Assembly: GCA_964565935.1 (NCBI GenBank)
Contig: CAZMGW010000046.1
Coordinates: 1-10,174 of the forward strand
Length of the DNA: 10,174 bases
From: JBAXAM01 sp964565935
Lineage (GTDB): Bacteria; Pseudomonadota; Gammaproteobacteria; UBA9339
Direction: 5' to 3'
Every line of letters begins with the position of its first letter. The stretch's first letter is position 1. Made by a program: the position numbers and the translations under genes. This document shows positions 1 through 6,617 of the stretch, in pieces. The notes beneath the pieces are model-generated. The model saw only the letters and a program-made list of their open reading frames with translations. It was not told the DNA's origin and did not search any database.

Positions 1-87
1 TACTTTTACGTAAATGAGGATCGCAAAAAATAAGGGCAACAAAGTATAAATCCATTTTACGAGGAGTATACACATATTGGAGATTTA

Positions 88-1161
88 ATGGAAATATATC
101 TAGTCGGCGGCGCAGTTCGTGACAAATTATTAGGACTACCAGTCAAAGAGCATGATTGGGTGGTGGTTGGCGCGACCCCGCAAGAAATGTTGGCCCGTGG
201 TTTTCGTAAAGTTGGGCGCGATTTTCCTGTATTTTTACATCCAAAAACCCACGAAGAATACGCTTTGGCTCGTACTGAACGTAAAACTGGCAAGGGTTAT
301 ACCGAGTTTGTTTGCTATTCTGACCCTAGCGTAACTCTGGAAGACGATCTTAAGCGCCGCGATCTCACGATAAATGCCATTGCCCAAACCGCAGATGGAA
401 AAATTATCGACCCCCATGGCGGTTGTAAAGATTTAAAAAAGCACCTCTTGCGTCATGTTTCACTAGCATTTGCTGAAGATCCAGTACGCATTTTGCGATT
501 AGCTCGATTTGCGGCGCGTTTTCCTGATTTCAAAGTGTATAAGCAAACCAATGAATTAATGCAAGAAATGTTAGCAAAAGGCGAGGTTGATGCTTTAGTT
601 CCAGAAAGAGTCTGGCAAGAACTAGAGCGCGCCCTCGGCGAGCAATCTCCAGAAAGATTTTTTGTGGTACTAAAAAACTGTCAAGTTCTACAAAAATTAT
701 TTCCCGAAATTGCGGAACATCTTCCAACAATCAAAAAATCACTAGCCCGCATCTCAAAACTAAGCAATGGCACAACGACGCGCTTTGCCACGATAACATT
801 TAATTTAGATGAAGATTCGATTAAGCGCCTTTGTGCAAATTATCGCGTCCCGCGTGCTTACAAAGAGTTGTCTTTATTGGTGGCTAAATTCAAAAATAAA
901 ATGAAGGGGTTGTCTAAGGGCGTTGATGGCCAGGTGACATTTCTTGAACAAACAGATTCTTATAGAAGGCCTCAGCGCTTGCAGCAGCTTATATTGACTT
1001 GCAAAGCAAATAATGCAATATCAAAAGTAACGGCTGACGAATTATATCGGGCATATAAATTAACCAAAAACGTCAAATTAACGCCAAAGATAATAGAAAA
1101 AGCAGATAAAAAAGACTTGCGTCAGATTTTACACGATAAGCGGAAAAAACAGATCGGGTAA
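88..1161 (+). CDS. cca: CCA tRNA nucleotidyltransferase, short form without a functional HD domain
   Basis: Adds or repairs the 3' CCA end of tRNAs from CTP and ATP in the cytosol. At 357 residues it is clearly shorter than the about 412 of E. coli Cca. The N-terminal class II nucleotidyltransferase head is intact: GGAVRD at residues 7-12, an acidic pair at E21/D23, RTERK at 62-66, RRDLTINA at 90-97, the nucleotide-templating EDxxR motif at 130-134 and RFAAR at 140-144. PERVWQE (172-178) and FPEI (205-208) follow. Where the E. coli enzyme has RFATLCHD plus a His-rich loop, this one reads RFATITFN (232-239), with the loop deleted, so phosphatase and phosphodiesterase activity should be missing. 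The start has a GGAGA Shine-Dalgarno at 79-83. The upstream neighbour is outside the window. Family assignment is near certain; loss of HD activity is inferred from sequence. Confidence 0.97.
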   Translation: MEIYLVGGAVRDKLLGLPVKEHDWVVVGATPQEMLARGFRKVGRDFPVFLHPKTHEEYALARTERKTGKGYTEFVCYSDPSVTLEDDLKRRDLTINAIAQTADGKIIDPHGGCKDLKKHLLRHVSLAFAEDPVRILRLARFAARFPDFKVYKQTNELMQEMLAKGEVDALVPERVWQELERALGEQSPERFFVVLKNCQVLQKLFPEIAEHLPTIKKSLARISKLSNGTTTRFATITFNLDEDSIKRLCANYRVPRAYKELSLLVAKFKNKMKGLSKGVDGQVTFLEQTDSYRRPQRLQQLILTCKANNAISKVTADELYRAYKLTKNVKLTPKIIEKADKKDLRQILHDKRKKQIG

Positions 1162-1188
1162 GCCAAGAAATTTCCTTAACTTACCCGA
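1144..1188 (-). terminator. Probable intrinsic terminator of the small minus-strand gene, inside the 3' end of cca
   Basis: A perfect 9-base inverted repeat joins 1154-1162 (TCGGGTAAG) to 1180-1188 (CTTACCCGA), with a 17-base loop. Read on the minus strand, the stem is followed after four bases by a run of six T (complement of 1144-1149), the layout of a rho-independent terminator for the gene at 1229-1447. On the plus strand no T run follows, so it is a weaker candidate for ending cca transcription. The repeat includes the cca stop codon. Confidence 0.55.
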
Positions 1189-1228
1189 CCATAAATGCTA
1201 ACAGCGTAAACCGTAATATCTCTCCGGC

Positions 1229-1447
1229 TTAGCCTTTTTTGCAGTGATCGTCATGGTGACAATCGCTGTGAATCAAATATTTGATTAATGCTCCAACAGC
1301 TAAAACAGGCAACATAACATCAAAAAATCTACTTACAAAAATAATATAAGCCAATCCTTGTTGATGCCAAATGCTTACTACAATAGCTAGCGCTAAGGCA
1401 ACAATAATAACTATAGTTGCTACGACTTTTTTGCACATTTTATGCAT
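1229..1447 (-). CDS. Small two-helix membrane protein with a Cys/His-rich C-terminal tail
   Basis: I do not recognise a family. The 72-residue product has a short basic N terminus (MHKMCKK), a hydrophobic helix at about residues 8-26, a second at about 32-58 broken by R40, and a polar tail 59-72 containing CHHDDHC at 63-69. That tail has two Cys, three His and two Asp in seven residues, a composition suited to binding a transition metal, but this is inference. The gene looks real: GGAG at 1455-1458 sits seven bases before the ATG, an extended -10 promoter lies upstream, and a terminator-like hairpin lies downstream. It is monocistronic and divergent from waaA. A second in-frame ATG three codons on is possible but less well spaced. 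Role and topology are unknown. Confidence 0.75.
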   Translation of the reverse strand: MHKMCKKVVATIVIIVALALAIVVSIWHQQGLAYIIFVSRFFDVMLPVLAVGALIKYLIHSDCHHDDHCKKG

Positions 1448-1495
1448 ATCAATTCTCCGTGATTAATTTCAACATACCCAAAAACAAGCTTTTAA

Positions 1496-1504
1496 AATAT
1501 ACCA
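1496..1504 (-). promoter_or_regulatory. Extended -10 promoter for the small membrane protein gene
   Basis: On the minus strand the sequence reads TGG-TATATT, an extended -10 element (TGn directly before the hexamer). No good -35 hexamer is visible 16-18 bases further up, which is normal for extended -10 promoters. Predicted transcription start is near 1489, giving a leader of about 40 bases before the ATG at 1447. Confidence 0.45.
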
Positions 1505-1614
1505 CATTTGAATATTTTAACTATTCTTTTTTATTTCACTTAATGAGCTCTTAGCATAAAACAAATATAAAATTCGCTTACCGCATTTTTATTTCTCTAC
1601 TTGATGATTTGGCG

Positions 1615-1623
1615 TGATATAAT
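1615..1623 (+). promoter_or_regulatory. Extended -10 promoter of the waaA operon
   Basis: TGA-TATAAT at 1615-1623 is a consensus -10 hexamer with the TGn extension. A TTGATG at 1601-1606 is too close (11 bases) to be its -35, and the correctly spaced bases do not resemble TTGACA. Transcription would start near 1630, leaving about 70 bases before the waaA start. It is the only strong promoter seen ahead of the six-gene run. Confidence 0.55.
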
Positions 1624-1634
1624 GGAGGCCATCA

Positions 1635-1650
1635 TTAACGTTAAAGCTTT
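1635..1650 (+). promoter_or_regulatory. Two overlapping palindromes just downstream of the waaA promoter
   Basis: A perfect 10-base palindrome TTAACGTTAA (1635-1644) overlaps by two bases a perfect 8-base palindrome AAAGCTTT (1643-1650). They start about five bases past the predicted transcription start, a usual place for a repressor site. AT-rich DNA produces such palindromes by chance, so this is only a candidate. Confidence 0.2.
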
Positions 1651-1701
1651 ACGCTGCAGATGAAATAATTATTATAATCAAAGAATTGCTTGGATTGGTC
1701 T

Positions 1702-2970
1702 ATGATACGGGTTTATAACTTACTTTTGTACCTGGTTTTGCCGTTTCTACCATTAAGACTTTTTTGGAAATCAAGAAAGAATAACGCTTATCGCCTGCGC
1801 ATTGCCGAGCGCTTTGCTTTTTTTGATTTTCCTGCTCTCAAAGGCAGCATCTGGGTTCATGCAGCCTCAGTGGGCGAGTCAATCTCCGCCGCGCCACTAA
1901 TCCAAGAACTACTCCATTCTTATCCAGACACCACTATTGTAGTAACCACCATGACCCCAACCGGCGCAGATCGTATTCGAAAAATTTTCAATAACCGCGT
2001 GCTGCAGCTGTACGTCCCATACGATTATCCATTTGCGGTGAAACGATTCCTGCATCATCTTAATCCGCGAATTCTTATCTTAATAGAAAGTGAATTATGG
2101 CCAAATATTCTACATTATTCAGCGATGCGCGGGATTCCAATTGTTCTAGCCAATGCGTGTTTATCGGACAAATCATTTTCCGGTTACAAAAAAATTCGCC
2201 CTTTCATCCGATCAATGTTGAATCACATCACCACCGTCGCCACACAAAGCAAAGCTGATGCCGAAAAATTTGTCGTTCTCGGGCTTGATCCACAAAAAGC
2301 CTTTATAAGCGGTAACGTTAAATTTGATCTCAAATTACCGGATGATATCACTTCACAAGCCAAGCAGTTGCGCCTGCTTTGGGGAGAAAATCGCCTCGTC
2401 TGGGTAGCTGCAAGTACTCACCAAGGGGAAGAAGAAAAGATCTTGGCTGCGGCAAAAATAGTTCGCGAGGCCTTGCCAGAAAGCTTGTTGATTTTAGTCC
2501 CACGCCATCTCGAGCGCTTCAATGAGGTATTTAATCTTTGCTGCGAACGAGGATTTAACGTAATCCGCTACAGCAGCAATCAAAAATGCTCGCCAACAAC
2601 CAATGTGGTCCTGGGTGACGTGATGGGCAAGTTGTTGCCGTTTTATGCGGCAAGCGATGTGGCGTTTGTGGGGGGCAGTCTTATTCCTTGGGGCGGACAT
2701 AATTTGCTTGAGCCAGCAGCACTGGCAAAGCCAGTTTTATCCGGACCAAATTTGAATGAATTTCTTGAAATCAGTCAGCTTCTGACCGATAACGATGCAT
2801 TAACTAAAGTCGCTGATGAAGCTTCGTTAGCCAAGAATTTAATTCAATTGCTGCAAGATAAAACGTTGCAAGAAAAACTTGGCTGCGCGGCGCTCGATGT
2901 AGTTGAAAAACATCGCGGGGCAACTAACAAGATTTTACTGCGCATTAAAGAGTTGCTCCCATGCGCATAG
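1702..2970 (+). CDS. waaA: 3-deoxy-D-manno-octulosonic acid (Kdo) transferase
   Basis: Transfers Kdo from CMP-Kdo to the lipid IVA precursor at the cytoplasmic face of the inner membrane, the first step of LPS core assembly. The 422-residue GT-B protein matches E. coli WaaA (425 residues) throughout. An N-terminal hydrophobic anchor spans about residues 5-20. HAASVGES (53-60) holds the expected catalytic Glu at 59. ESELWPN is at 129-135, STHxGEE at 238-244, PRHxER at 267-272 and GGHN at 331-334 in the CMP-binding half. I start at ATG 1702 because MIRVYNLLLYLVLPF aligns without a gap to the E. coli N terminus; a TTG at 1690 would add four residues. Neither start has a strong ribosome site. Whether it adds one, two or more Kdo units cannot be told from sequence. 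Its end overlaps prmC. Confidence 0.96.
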   Translation: MIRVYNLLLYLVLPFLPLRLFWKSRKNNAYRLRIAERFAFFDFPALKGSIWVHAASVGESISAAPLIQELLHSYPDTTIVVTTMTPTGADRIRKIFNNRVLQLYVPYDYPFAVKRFLHHLNPRILILIESELWPNILHYSAMRGIPIVLANACLSDKSFSGYKKIRPFIRSMLNHITTVATQSKADAEKFVVLGLDPQKAFISGNVKFDLKLPDDITSQAKQLRLLWGENRLVWVAASTHQGEEEKILAAAKIVREALPESLLILVPRHLERFNEVFNLCCERGFNVIRYSSNQKCSPTTNVVLGDVMGKLLPFYAASDVAFVGGSLIPWGGHNLLEPAALAKPVLSGPNLNEFLEISQLLTDNDALTKVADEASLAKNLIQLLQDKTLQEKLGCAALDVVEKHRGATNKILLRIKELLPCA

Positions 2971-3770
2971 TTGAATTGTTAGCGCCCAGCCCAGATATTT
3001 CTAGAATTGATGCAGAGGTATTGCTTGCGTTTGTTTTAAACCAACCTCGCAGTTTTTTATATTCACACCCAGAATACCAGCTCACACCAGAACAAAATGA
3101 ACAATTTGAGTGCTTGTGCGCCCGCCGCCTGGAGGGGGAGCCAATCGCTTATATTTTAGGCAAAAAAGAATTTTGGTCGCTTGAGCTAACTGTAAATAAA
3201 AATGTATTAATCCCGCGACCAGAAACGGAGCTCTTGGTTGAGATTGCTTTGAATAAAATAAAAAATGCAGAGGCGGTTATTGCCGATTTGGGGACGGGAT
3301 CAGGCGCAATCGCGCTCGCACTTGCAAGCGAGCATCCAGGCTGGACTGTTATTGCAACCGATATTAGCGAGGATGCTTTAAAATTGGCTCGCCACAACGC
3401 CGCGCAGCTACAACTGGAAAATATAGAATTTTATTGCGGAGATTGGTGCGATATTTTGCCGAATGAAAAACTGGATGCCATTATTAGCAACCCCCCTTAT
3501 ATTGAAAGAAATGATCCTCATTTGGAACAAGGCGATGTAAGATTTGAGCCTAAAATCGCGCTAGAAGCTGGTGATGGTTTGTCAGAATTGCAAAAAATTA
3601 TTGTCCAAGCAAAAGAGAGGCTAAAAGTTGGGGGTTTTTTAATTCTTGAACACGGATATAATCAAAGCAAAGCGGTGCAAGATTTGTTGGCGCAAAACGG
3701 TTACCAAAAAATAACTGTTTATCAAGATCTTGCGGGCATTGATCGCGCGGTTGTGGTGGAAAACAATTAG
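2961..3770 (+). CDS. prmC: Release factor glutamine methyltransferase (HemK type)
   Basis: Methylates the glutamine of the GGQ motif in release factors RF1 and RF2, using S-adenosylmethionine, to keep translation termination efficient. The 269-residue protein has the N-terminal helical substrate-binding domain (about 1-75), IPRPETE at 84-90, the SAM-binding DLGTGSG at 109-115, an acidic D134 region, and the NPPY glutamine-binding signature at 177-180, followed by QGDVRFEP-type residues typical of PrmC. It is about eight residues shorter at the N terminus than the E. coli enzyme. The ATG lies inside the last codons of waaA (10-base overlap), with AAAGAG at 2947-2952 as a ribosome site, so translation is probably coupled. 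In E. coli the partner gene is prfA; here it follows waaA, so the release factor gene must be elsewhere. Confidence 0.96.
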   Translation: MRIVELLAPSPDISRIDAEVLLAFVLNQPRSFLYSHPEYQLTPEQNEQFECLCARRLEGEPIAYILGKKEFWSLELTVNKNVLIPRPETELLVEIALNKIKNAEAVIADLGTGSGAIALALASEHPGWTVIATDISEDALKLARHNAAQLQLENIEFYCGDWCDILPNEKLDAIISNPPYIERNDPHLEQGDVRFEPKIALEAGDGLSELQKIIVQAKERLKVGGFLILEHGYNQSKAVQDLLAQNGYQKITVYQDLAGIDRAVVVENN

Positions 3771-3817
3771 AATTGATACAAGGATACTCCCAAAGCAAGC
3801 CATTCCTGGGAAATAAA

Positions 3818-4399
3818 ATGCAAATAGTCATAGCAACAAATAATTACGATAAAACATTAGAGTTCAAGCATATGCTCGGGCCAAGAAGCGCCCAGATCAT
3901 TCCACAAGAACAGCTACAAGTACCGGAAATTTCCGAAACCGGTCTAACTTTTGTCGAAAATGCAATCTTAAAAGCAAGAAACGCCTGCCAATACACAAAC
4001 ATGCCAGCAATTGCCGACGATTCTGGGCTGGAGGTAGATGCGCTGGCTGGTAGCCCGGGGATTTATTCAGCCAGATATGCCGGCCCAAAAGCACCCTATA
4101 CCGATAACATTGCTAAATTATTACAAGAATTGCACGATATTCCAGAACCAAGACGCACGGCGCGATTTCAGTGCGTACTGGTTCTGCTAAAATCGGCGAC
4201 CGATCCCGCCCCGATTATTTGCCAAGGAACCTGGGAAGGGAGAATTACTTTTTCTCCGGAAGGGGCAAATGGCTTTGGTTATGACCCTATTTTTTGGGTA
4301 CCAACCCACAAATGCACCGCAGCCCAATTGCCAACAGAATTAAAAAACAAAATCAGCCATCGCGCCCAAGCATTAAATAAAATAATGTGCTATATATAA
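3818..4399 (+). CDS. rdgB: XTP/dITP pyrophosphatase (non-canonical purine NTP hydrolase)
   Basis: Hydrolyses dITP, XTP and ITP to the monophosphates plus pyrophosphate, keeping deaminated purines out of DNA and RNA. The 193-residue product matches the Ham1/RdgB family (E. coli 197): the N-terminal TNNxxK-type nucleotide loop at 7-12, ETGLTFVENAILKAR at 40-54, the catalytic and Mg-binding ADDSGL at 66-71, GIYSARY at 81-87, GFGYDPIF at 152-159 and SHR at 170-172. An in-frame TTG at 3773 would add 15 residues with no family support. ATG 3818 is chosen because GGGA at 3808-3811 is well spaced and the family begins right there. It lies 47 bases after prmC and four bases before the next gene. Confidence 0.95.
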   Translation: MQIVIATNNYDKTLEFKHMLGPRSAQIIPQEQLQVPEISETGLTFVENAILKARNACQYTNMPAIADDSGLEVDALAGSPGIYSARYAGPKAPYTDNIAKLLQELHDIPEPRRTARFQCVLVLLKSATDPAPIICQGTWEGRITFSPEGANGFGYDPIFWVPTHKCTAAQLPTELKNKISHRAQALNKIMCYI

Positions 4400-4403
4400 C
4401 CCT

Positions 4404-5126
4404 ATGACCTCTTCAACAACCATACACAATCCCAAAGAACTCATCCACCATCAGGGATTTAAATTTTATACCTTGATAGCAATGCTATTTGTTTCACTAT
4501 TTATAGTGGTAAATATTATCTCGCAAAAAATTGTTCCTGTTGGCAATAATGTAATATTAACCGCGGGGGATTTTATATATCCGTTAACTTACGTGTTGAG
4601 CATACTATTGACCGAAGTTTACGGGTACGCAATGTCGCGGCGCGTGGTCTGGGCCGCCTTCATTTGCAATCTGTTTGTGGCTGCTATTATTATATTTGCT
4701 ATTGCTTTACCAGCAGCACCGTCATGGCATGGGCAAGAAAAATACTCTGCTGTTTTAGGTCTCGCACCACGTTTTTTGGGGGCTTCTTTGTGCGCCTTCT
4801 TAGTTGGGGAATTTATCGGCACTTATGTTCTTGCTAAGATGAAAGTTTTTACCTCCGGTAAATATCTTTGGTTAAGGACTATTGGTGCAACCTCCATTGG
4901 CCAACTGATTGATAGTATGGCATTTACTACGATAGCCTTTATAAACGTTGTAAGCTGGCACGATATTATGATTTTAGGAATATCCGCCTATTGGTGTAAA
5001 ATGGTATACCAAATTTTAATGACTCCGGGGATTTATGCTTTTGCCGGGTTTTTAAAAAAACATGAACACGTAGATATTTTTGATCGCCACACCAACTTTA
5101 ACCCATTTAACCTGGGTTTAAAATAA
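4404..5126 (+). CDS. Queuosine precursor transporter, YhhQ/DUF165 family membrane protein
   Basis: Members of this family take up queuosine precursors (preQ0/preQ1 in E. coli YhhQ) across the inner membrane for tRNA modification. The 240-residue protein has about six hydrophobic segments, roughly at 20-41, 50-70, 79-103, 120-146, 160-182 and 185-216. Family marks seen are LTEVYGY (69-75), the basic MSRR turn (77-80), RTIGATSIGQLIDS (138-151), and a C-terminal DRHTNFNPF (188-type tail at 227-235) common in the TIGR00697 branch. That branch is longer than E. coli YhhQ (221 residues), so I leave the symbol blank. There is no clear Shine-Dalgarno; the ATG follows the rdgB stop by four bases, implying translational coupling. 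The exact substrate (preQ0, preQ1 or queuine) cannot be read from sequence. Confidence 0.88.
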   Translation: MTSSTTIHNPKELIHHQGFKFYTLIAMLFVSLFIVVNIISQKIVPVGNNVILTAGDFIYPLTYVLSILLTEVYGYAMSRRVVWAAFICNLFVAAIIIFAIALPAAPSWHGQEKYSAVLGLAPRFLGASLCAFLVGEFIGTYVLAKMKVFTSGKYLWLRTIGATSIGQLIDSMAFTTIAFINVVSWHDIMILGISAYWCKMVYQILMTPGIYAFAGFLKKHEHVDIFDRHTNFNPFNLGLK

Positions 5127-5152
5127 ATCTTTTAAGCGAGGGAGTGTGTATT

Positions 5153-5929
5153 ATGAAAAGATTATTAGTTGTTGCAATAACTTTAACTCTTATAGTCGGT
5201 TGTTACAAAACACCAACCGCCAAAATACGGCAAAGTTGTATCGAACAGGAAATAGTAACCCAGAGCTATAGCCTAGAGCCCTTCAAATCCATCGTGCTAA
5301 AAGGCAATACCGCTATCGAACTTGCCAATGGCTCGTATGCCGCAAGCATTACCGGGATAAAAGAAAGCTTGAACGGCTATCAATTCAATATCAAAGATCA
5401 GGTGCTGTATGTTGGCACAACGGCTTCTGCAAGTAATGTTGCCATCAAATTGTTTGCCCCGGGATTAAAAAACCTAACCGTCACTGATAATGCCACGATC
5501 AATGCTAAAAACTTCAAAACCGCCGGGTTGAATGTTTTAGCTAAAAACAATGGGACTATCAATCTTGAGGGCCAGTATGCTGTTAACAAGCTTTACCAGC
5601 TTGGTAACGGTAGAATAAATATTAGCTGGATTGATAGCGAGAAATTATTTATTGATAGTGACTCTAAGGGGCCAATTTATTTAGCTGGCATAGTGAATAG
5701 CATGGTTATTAAGTTGACTCATAACGCATATCTTGATGCGCGTTATCTGCGTGCCCAAAAAGCCTCTGTTTTTACAACGGATAATGCTCGTGCAGATGTC
5801 TTGGTGCTTGATACGCTCGGAGCATTTGCTATTGATAAGAGTAATATTTATTACTACAAAAGACCTCCCCATTTTACCGTTGTTACTAAGGGTAAGGGGA
5901 ATGTTTTGCATCCGGATTGGATTCACTGA
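5153..5929 (+). CDS. GIN-domain (DUF2807-like) outer-membrane lipoprotein
   Basis: The 258-residue product starts with a lipoprotein signal: MKRLL, a hydrophobic stretch, then the lipobox I14-V15-G16-C17. Residue +2 is Tyr rather than Asp, so sorting to the outer membrane is expected. The rest (about 40-240) looks like the head GIN domain of DUF2807: it opens with a conserved-type strand FKSIVLKGNTAIEL (44-57) and continues as a ladder of degenerate units of about 18-20 residues with Asn/Asp/Gly turns, such as NLTVTDNATINAKNF (107-121), NVLAKNNGTINLEG (127-140) and VIKLTHNAYLDARYL (185-199). This pattern fits a beta-solenoid. GAGGGAG at 5138-5144 lies eight bases before ATG 5153; a GTG at 5144 would overlap that site. 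The function of the family is not known; it is often described as adhesin-like. It lies between transport and Nudix genes in the operon. Confidence 0.75.
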   Translation: MKRLLVVAITLTLIVGCYKTPTAKIRQSCIEQEIVTQSYSLEPFKSIVLKGNTAIELANGSYAASITGIKESLNGYQFNIKDQVLYVGTTASASNVAIKLFAPGLKNLTVTDNATINAKNFKTAGLNVLAKNNGTINLEGQYAVNKLYQLGNGRINISWIDSEKLFIDSDSKGPIYLAGIVNSMVIKLTHNAYLDARYLRAQKASVFTTDNARADVLVLDTLGAFAIDKSNIYYYKRPPHFTVVTKGKGNVLHPDWIH

Positions 5930-5966
5930 CCATGGAAACTCTACTGTGCTGACCATAAAACAATCA

Positions 5967-6572
5967 ATGACCGAAAAAGATGTAAAAATAAACCACAAAA
6001 CTTTAGCGCATGACGGTTTTTGTCACATTGAACATTATGAAATGCAACATCGATTTTTTAACGGCGAGTGGGCGCCAACTTATACGCGCGAACTGATGAT
6101 TAAACCAAGTGTTGCTGCGGCGCTTCCTTATGACCCTCGATGCGACAAAGTGGTGTTAATTGAGCAATTTCGAGTTGGCGCCTTGGGAAAAAACCCAACT
6201 CCGTGGTTGATAGAAATTGTTGCGGGAATTATGGACAAGGCGCATACAGAAAGCTATGAAGAACTTATTAGGCGCGAGATGTTGGAGGAGGCCTGCCTTG
6301 ACATTGAAGCGCTTTTACTAATTTACGATTATCTGGTAACCCCCGGTTGCTCAACCGAAAAAGTAAAATTATTTTGCGCTAAAGTTGATTCCACCAAAGC
6401 CCCAGAATTTTGTGGTCTTGCATCTGAGCATGAGGACATTAAAATTCACATAGTAACAACCCAAGAAGCCTTTGCCGCCGTGCGTTCTGGCCAGATTAAC
6501 AACGCTCTGGCGATAATTGCCCTCCAGTGGTTGGAGCTAAACTTAAAAAATGTTAACCAAAAGTGGCAATGA
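5967..6572 (+). CDS. nudF: ADP-ribose pyrophosphatase, NudF-type Nudix hydrolase with an altered Nudix box
   Basis: Hydrolyses ADP-ribose to AMP and ribose 5-phosphate. The 201 residues align with E. coli NudF (209): HRFFNGEW near 28-35, VLIEQFRVGA at 63-72, PWLIEIVAG at 79-87, the Nudix helix REMLEEACL at 103-111, TPGCSTE at 115-121 in the loop after it, and GLASEHEDIKIHIV at 140-153, which carries the acidic loop used in catalysis. Two oddities sit in the Nudix box: two extra residues between G87 and E95, and Cys110 where the family has Gly. The metal-binding REUxEE core (103-108) is intact, so activity is expected. Start choice is uncertain: ATG 5967 lacks a ribosome site, whereas GTG 5946 has GGAA upstream and would add seven residues, closer to E. 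coli. The gene is the last in the operon. Confidence 0.9.
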   Translation: MTEKDVKINHKTLAHDGFCHIEHYEMQHRFFNGEWAPTYTRELMIKPSVAAALPYDPRCDKVVLIEQFRVGALGKNPTPWLIEIVAGIMDKAHTESYEELIRREMLEEACLDIEALLLIYDYLVTPGCSTEKVKLFCAKVDSTKAPEFCGLASEHEDIKIHIVTTQEAFAAVRSGQINNALAIIALQWLELNLKNVNQKWQ

Positions 6573-6591
6573 TTTTTAATTATTGGTTTTT
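6555..6591. terminator. Weak AT-rich, possibly bidirectional terminator between nudF and the MFS gene
   Basis: AACCAA (6555-6560) pairs with TTGGTT (6583-6588), and a T run (6587-6591) follows on the plus strand; on the minus strand the stem is followed after a few bases by six T (complement of 6545-6550). The stem is only six base pairs with a 22-base loop, so it is a weak candidate, offered because the two genes converge here with 45 bases between them. Confidence 0.25.
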
Positions 6592-6617
6592 CCCTAAAAG
6601 GCACTTGTCGTTATTAA

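Larger units (their letters stand above)
1702..6572 (+). other. Predicted six-gene operon waaA-prmC-rdgB-yhhQ-GIN lipoprotein-nudF
   Basis: Six plus-strand genes follow one another with almost no free space: waaA and prmC overlap by 10 bases, and the later gaps are 47, 4, 26 and about 37 bases. I see no internal terminator or convincing internal promoter. The only strong promoter is the extended -10 at 1615-1623, and the run ends at a convergent gene. The products belong to different pathways, so co-transcription may reflect shared growth-linked expression more than a common process. Confidence 0.65.

Noticed and set aside
1..33. A possible C-terminal tail of an upstream gene (ten codons, then TAA at 31-33).
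   Set aside because: Too short to identify or to separate from chance; the other two plus frames close even sooner.
88..160. Glu21 in Cca where E. coli has the catalytic Asp21 of the DxD pair.
   Set aside because: The change is conservative, and as I recall Glu is found at this position in other gammaproteobacterial CCA enzymes; all other active-site motifs are intact, so I do not call it a defect.
1601..1606. TTGATG as a -35 element for the waaA promoter.
   Set aside because: It lies only 11 bases from the TATAAT, too close for sigma70; the extended -10 alone explains the promoter better.
3788..3811. TCCCA and TGGGA flank a 14-15 base loop and could hide the rdgB ribosome site.
   Set aside because: A five-base stem with competing AGGA/TCCT pairing is easily found by chance; no other support.
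5932..5952. A six-codon minicistron (ATG to TGA) between the lipoprotein gene and nudF.
   Set aside because: Very short, no ribosome site of its own, and no composition suggesting a leader peptide.
5733..5966. Extended open frame upstream of nudF that would give a 279-residue fusion.
   Set aside because: This part overlaps the GIN lipoprotein gene in another frame and matches no Nudix N-terminal region; the family begins near 5946-5967.
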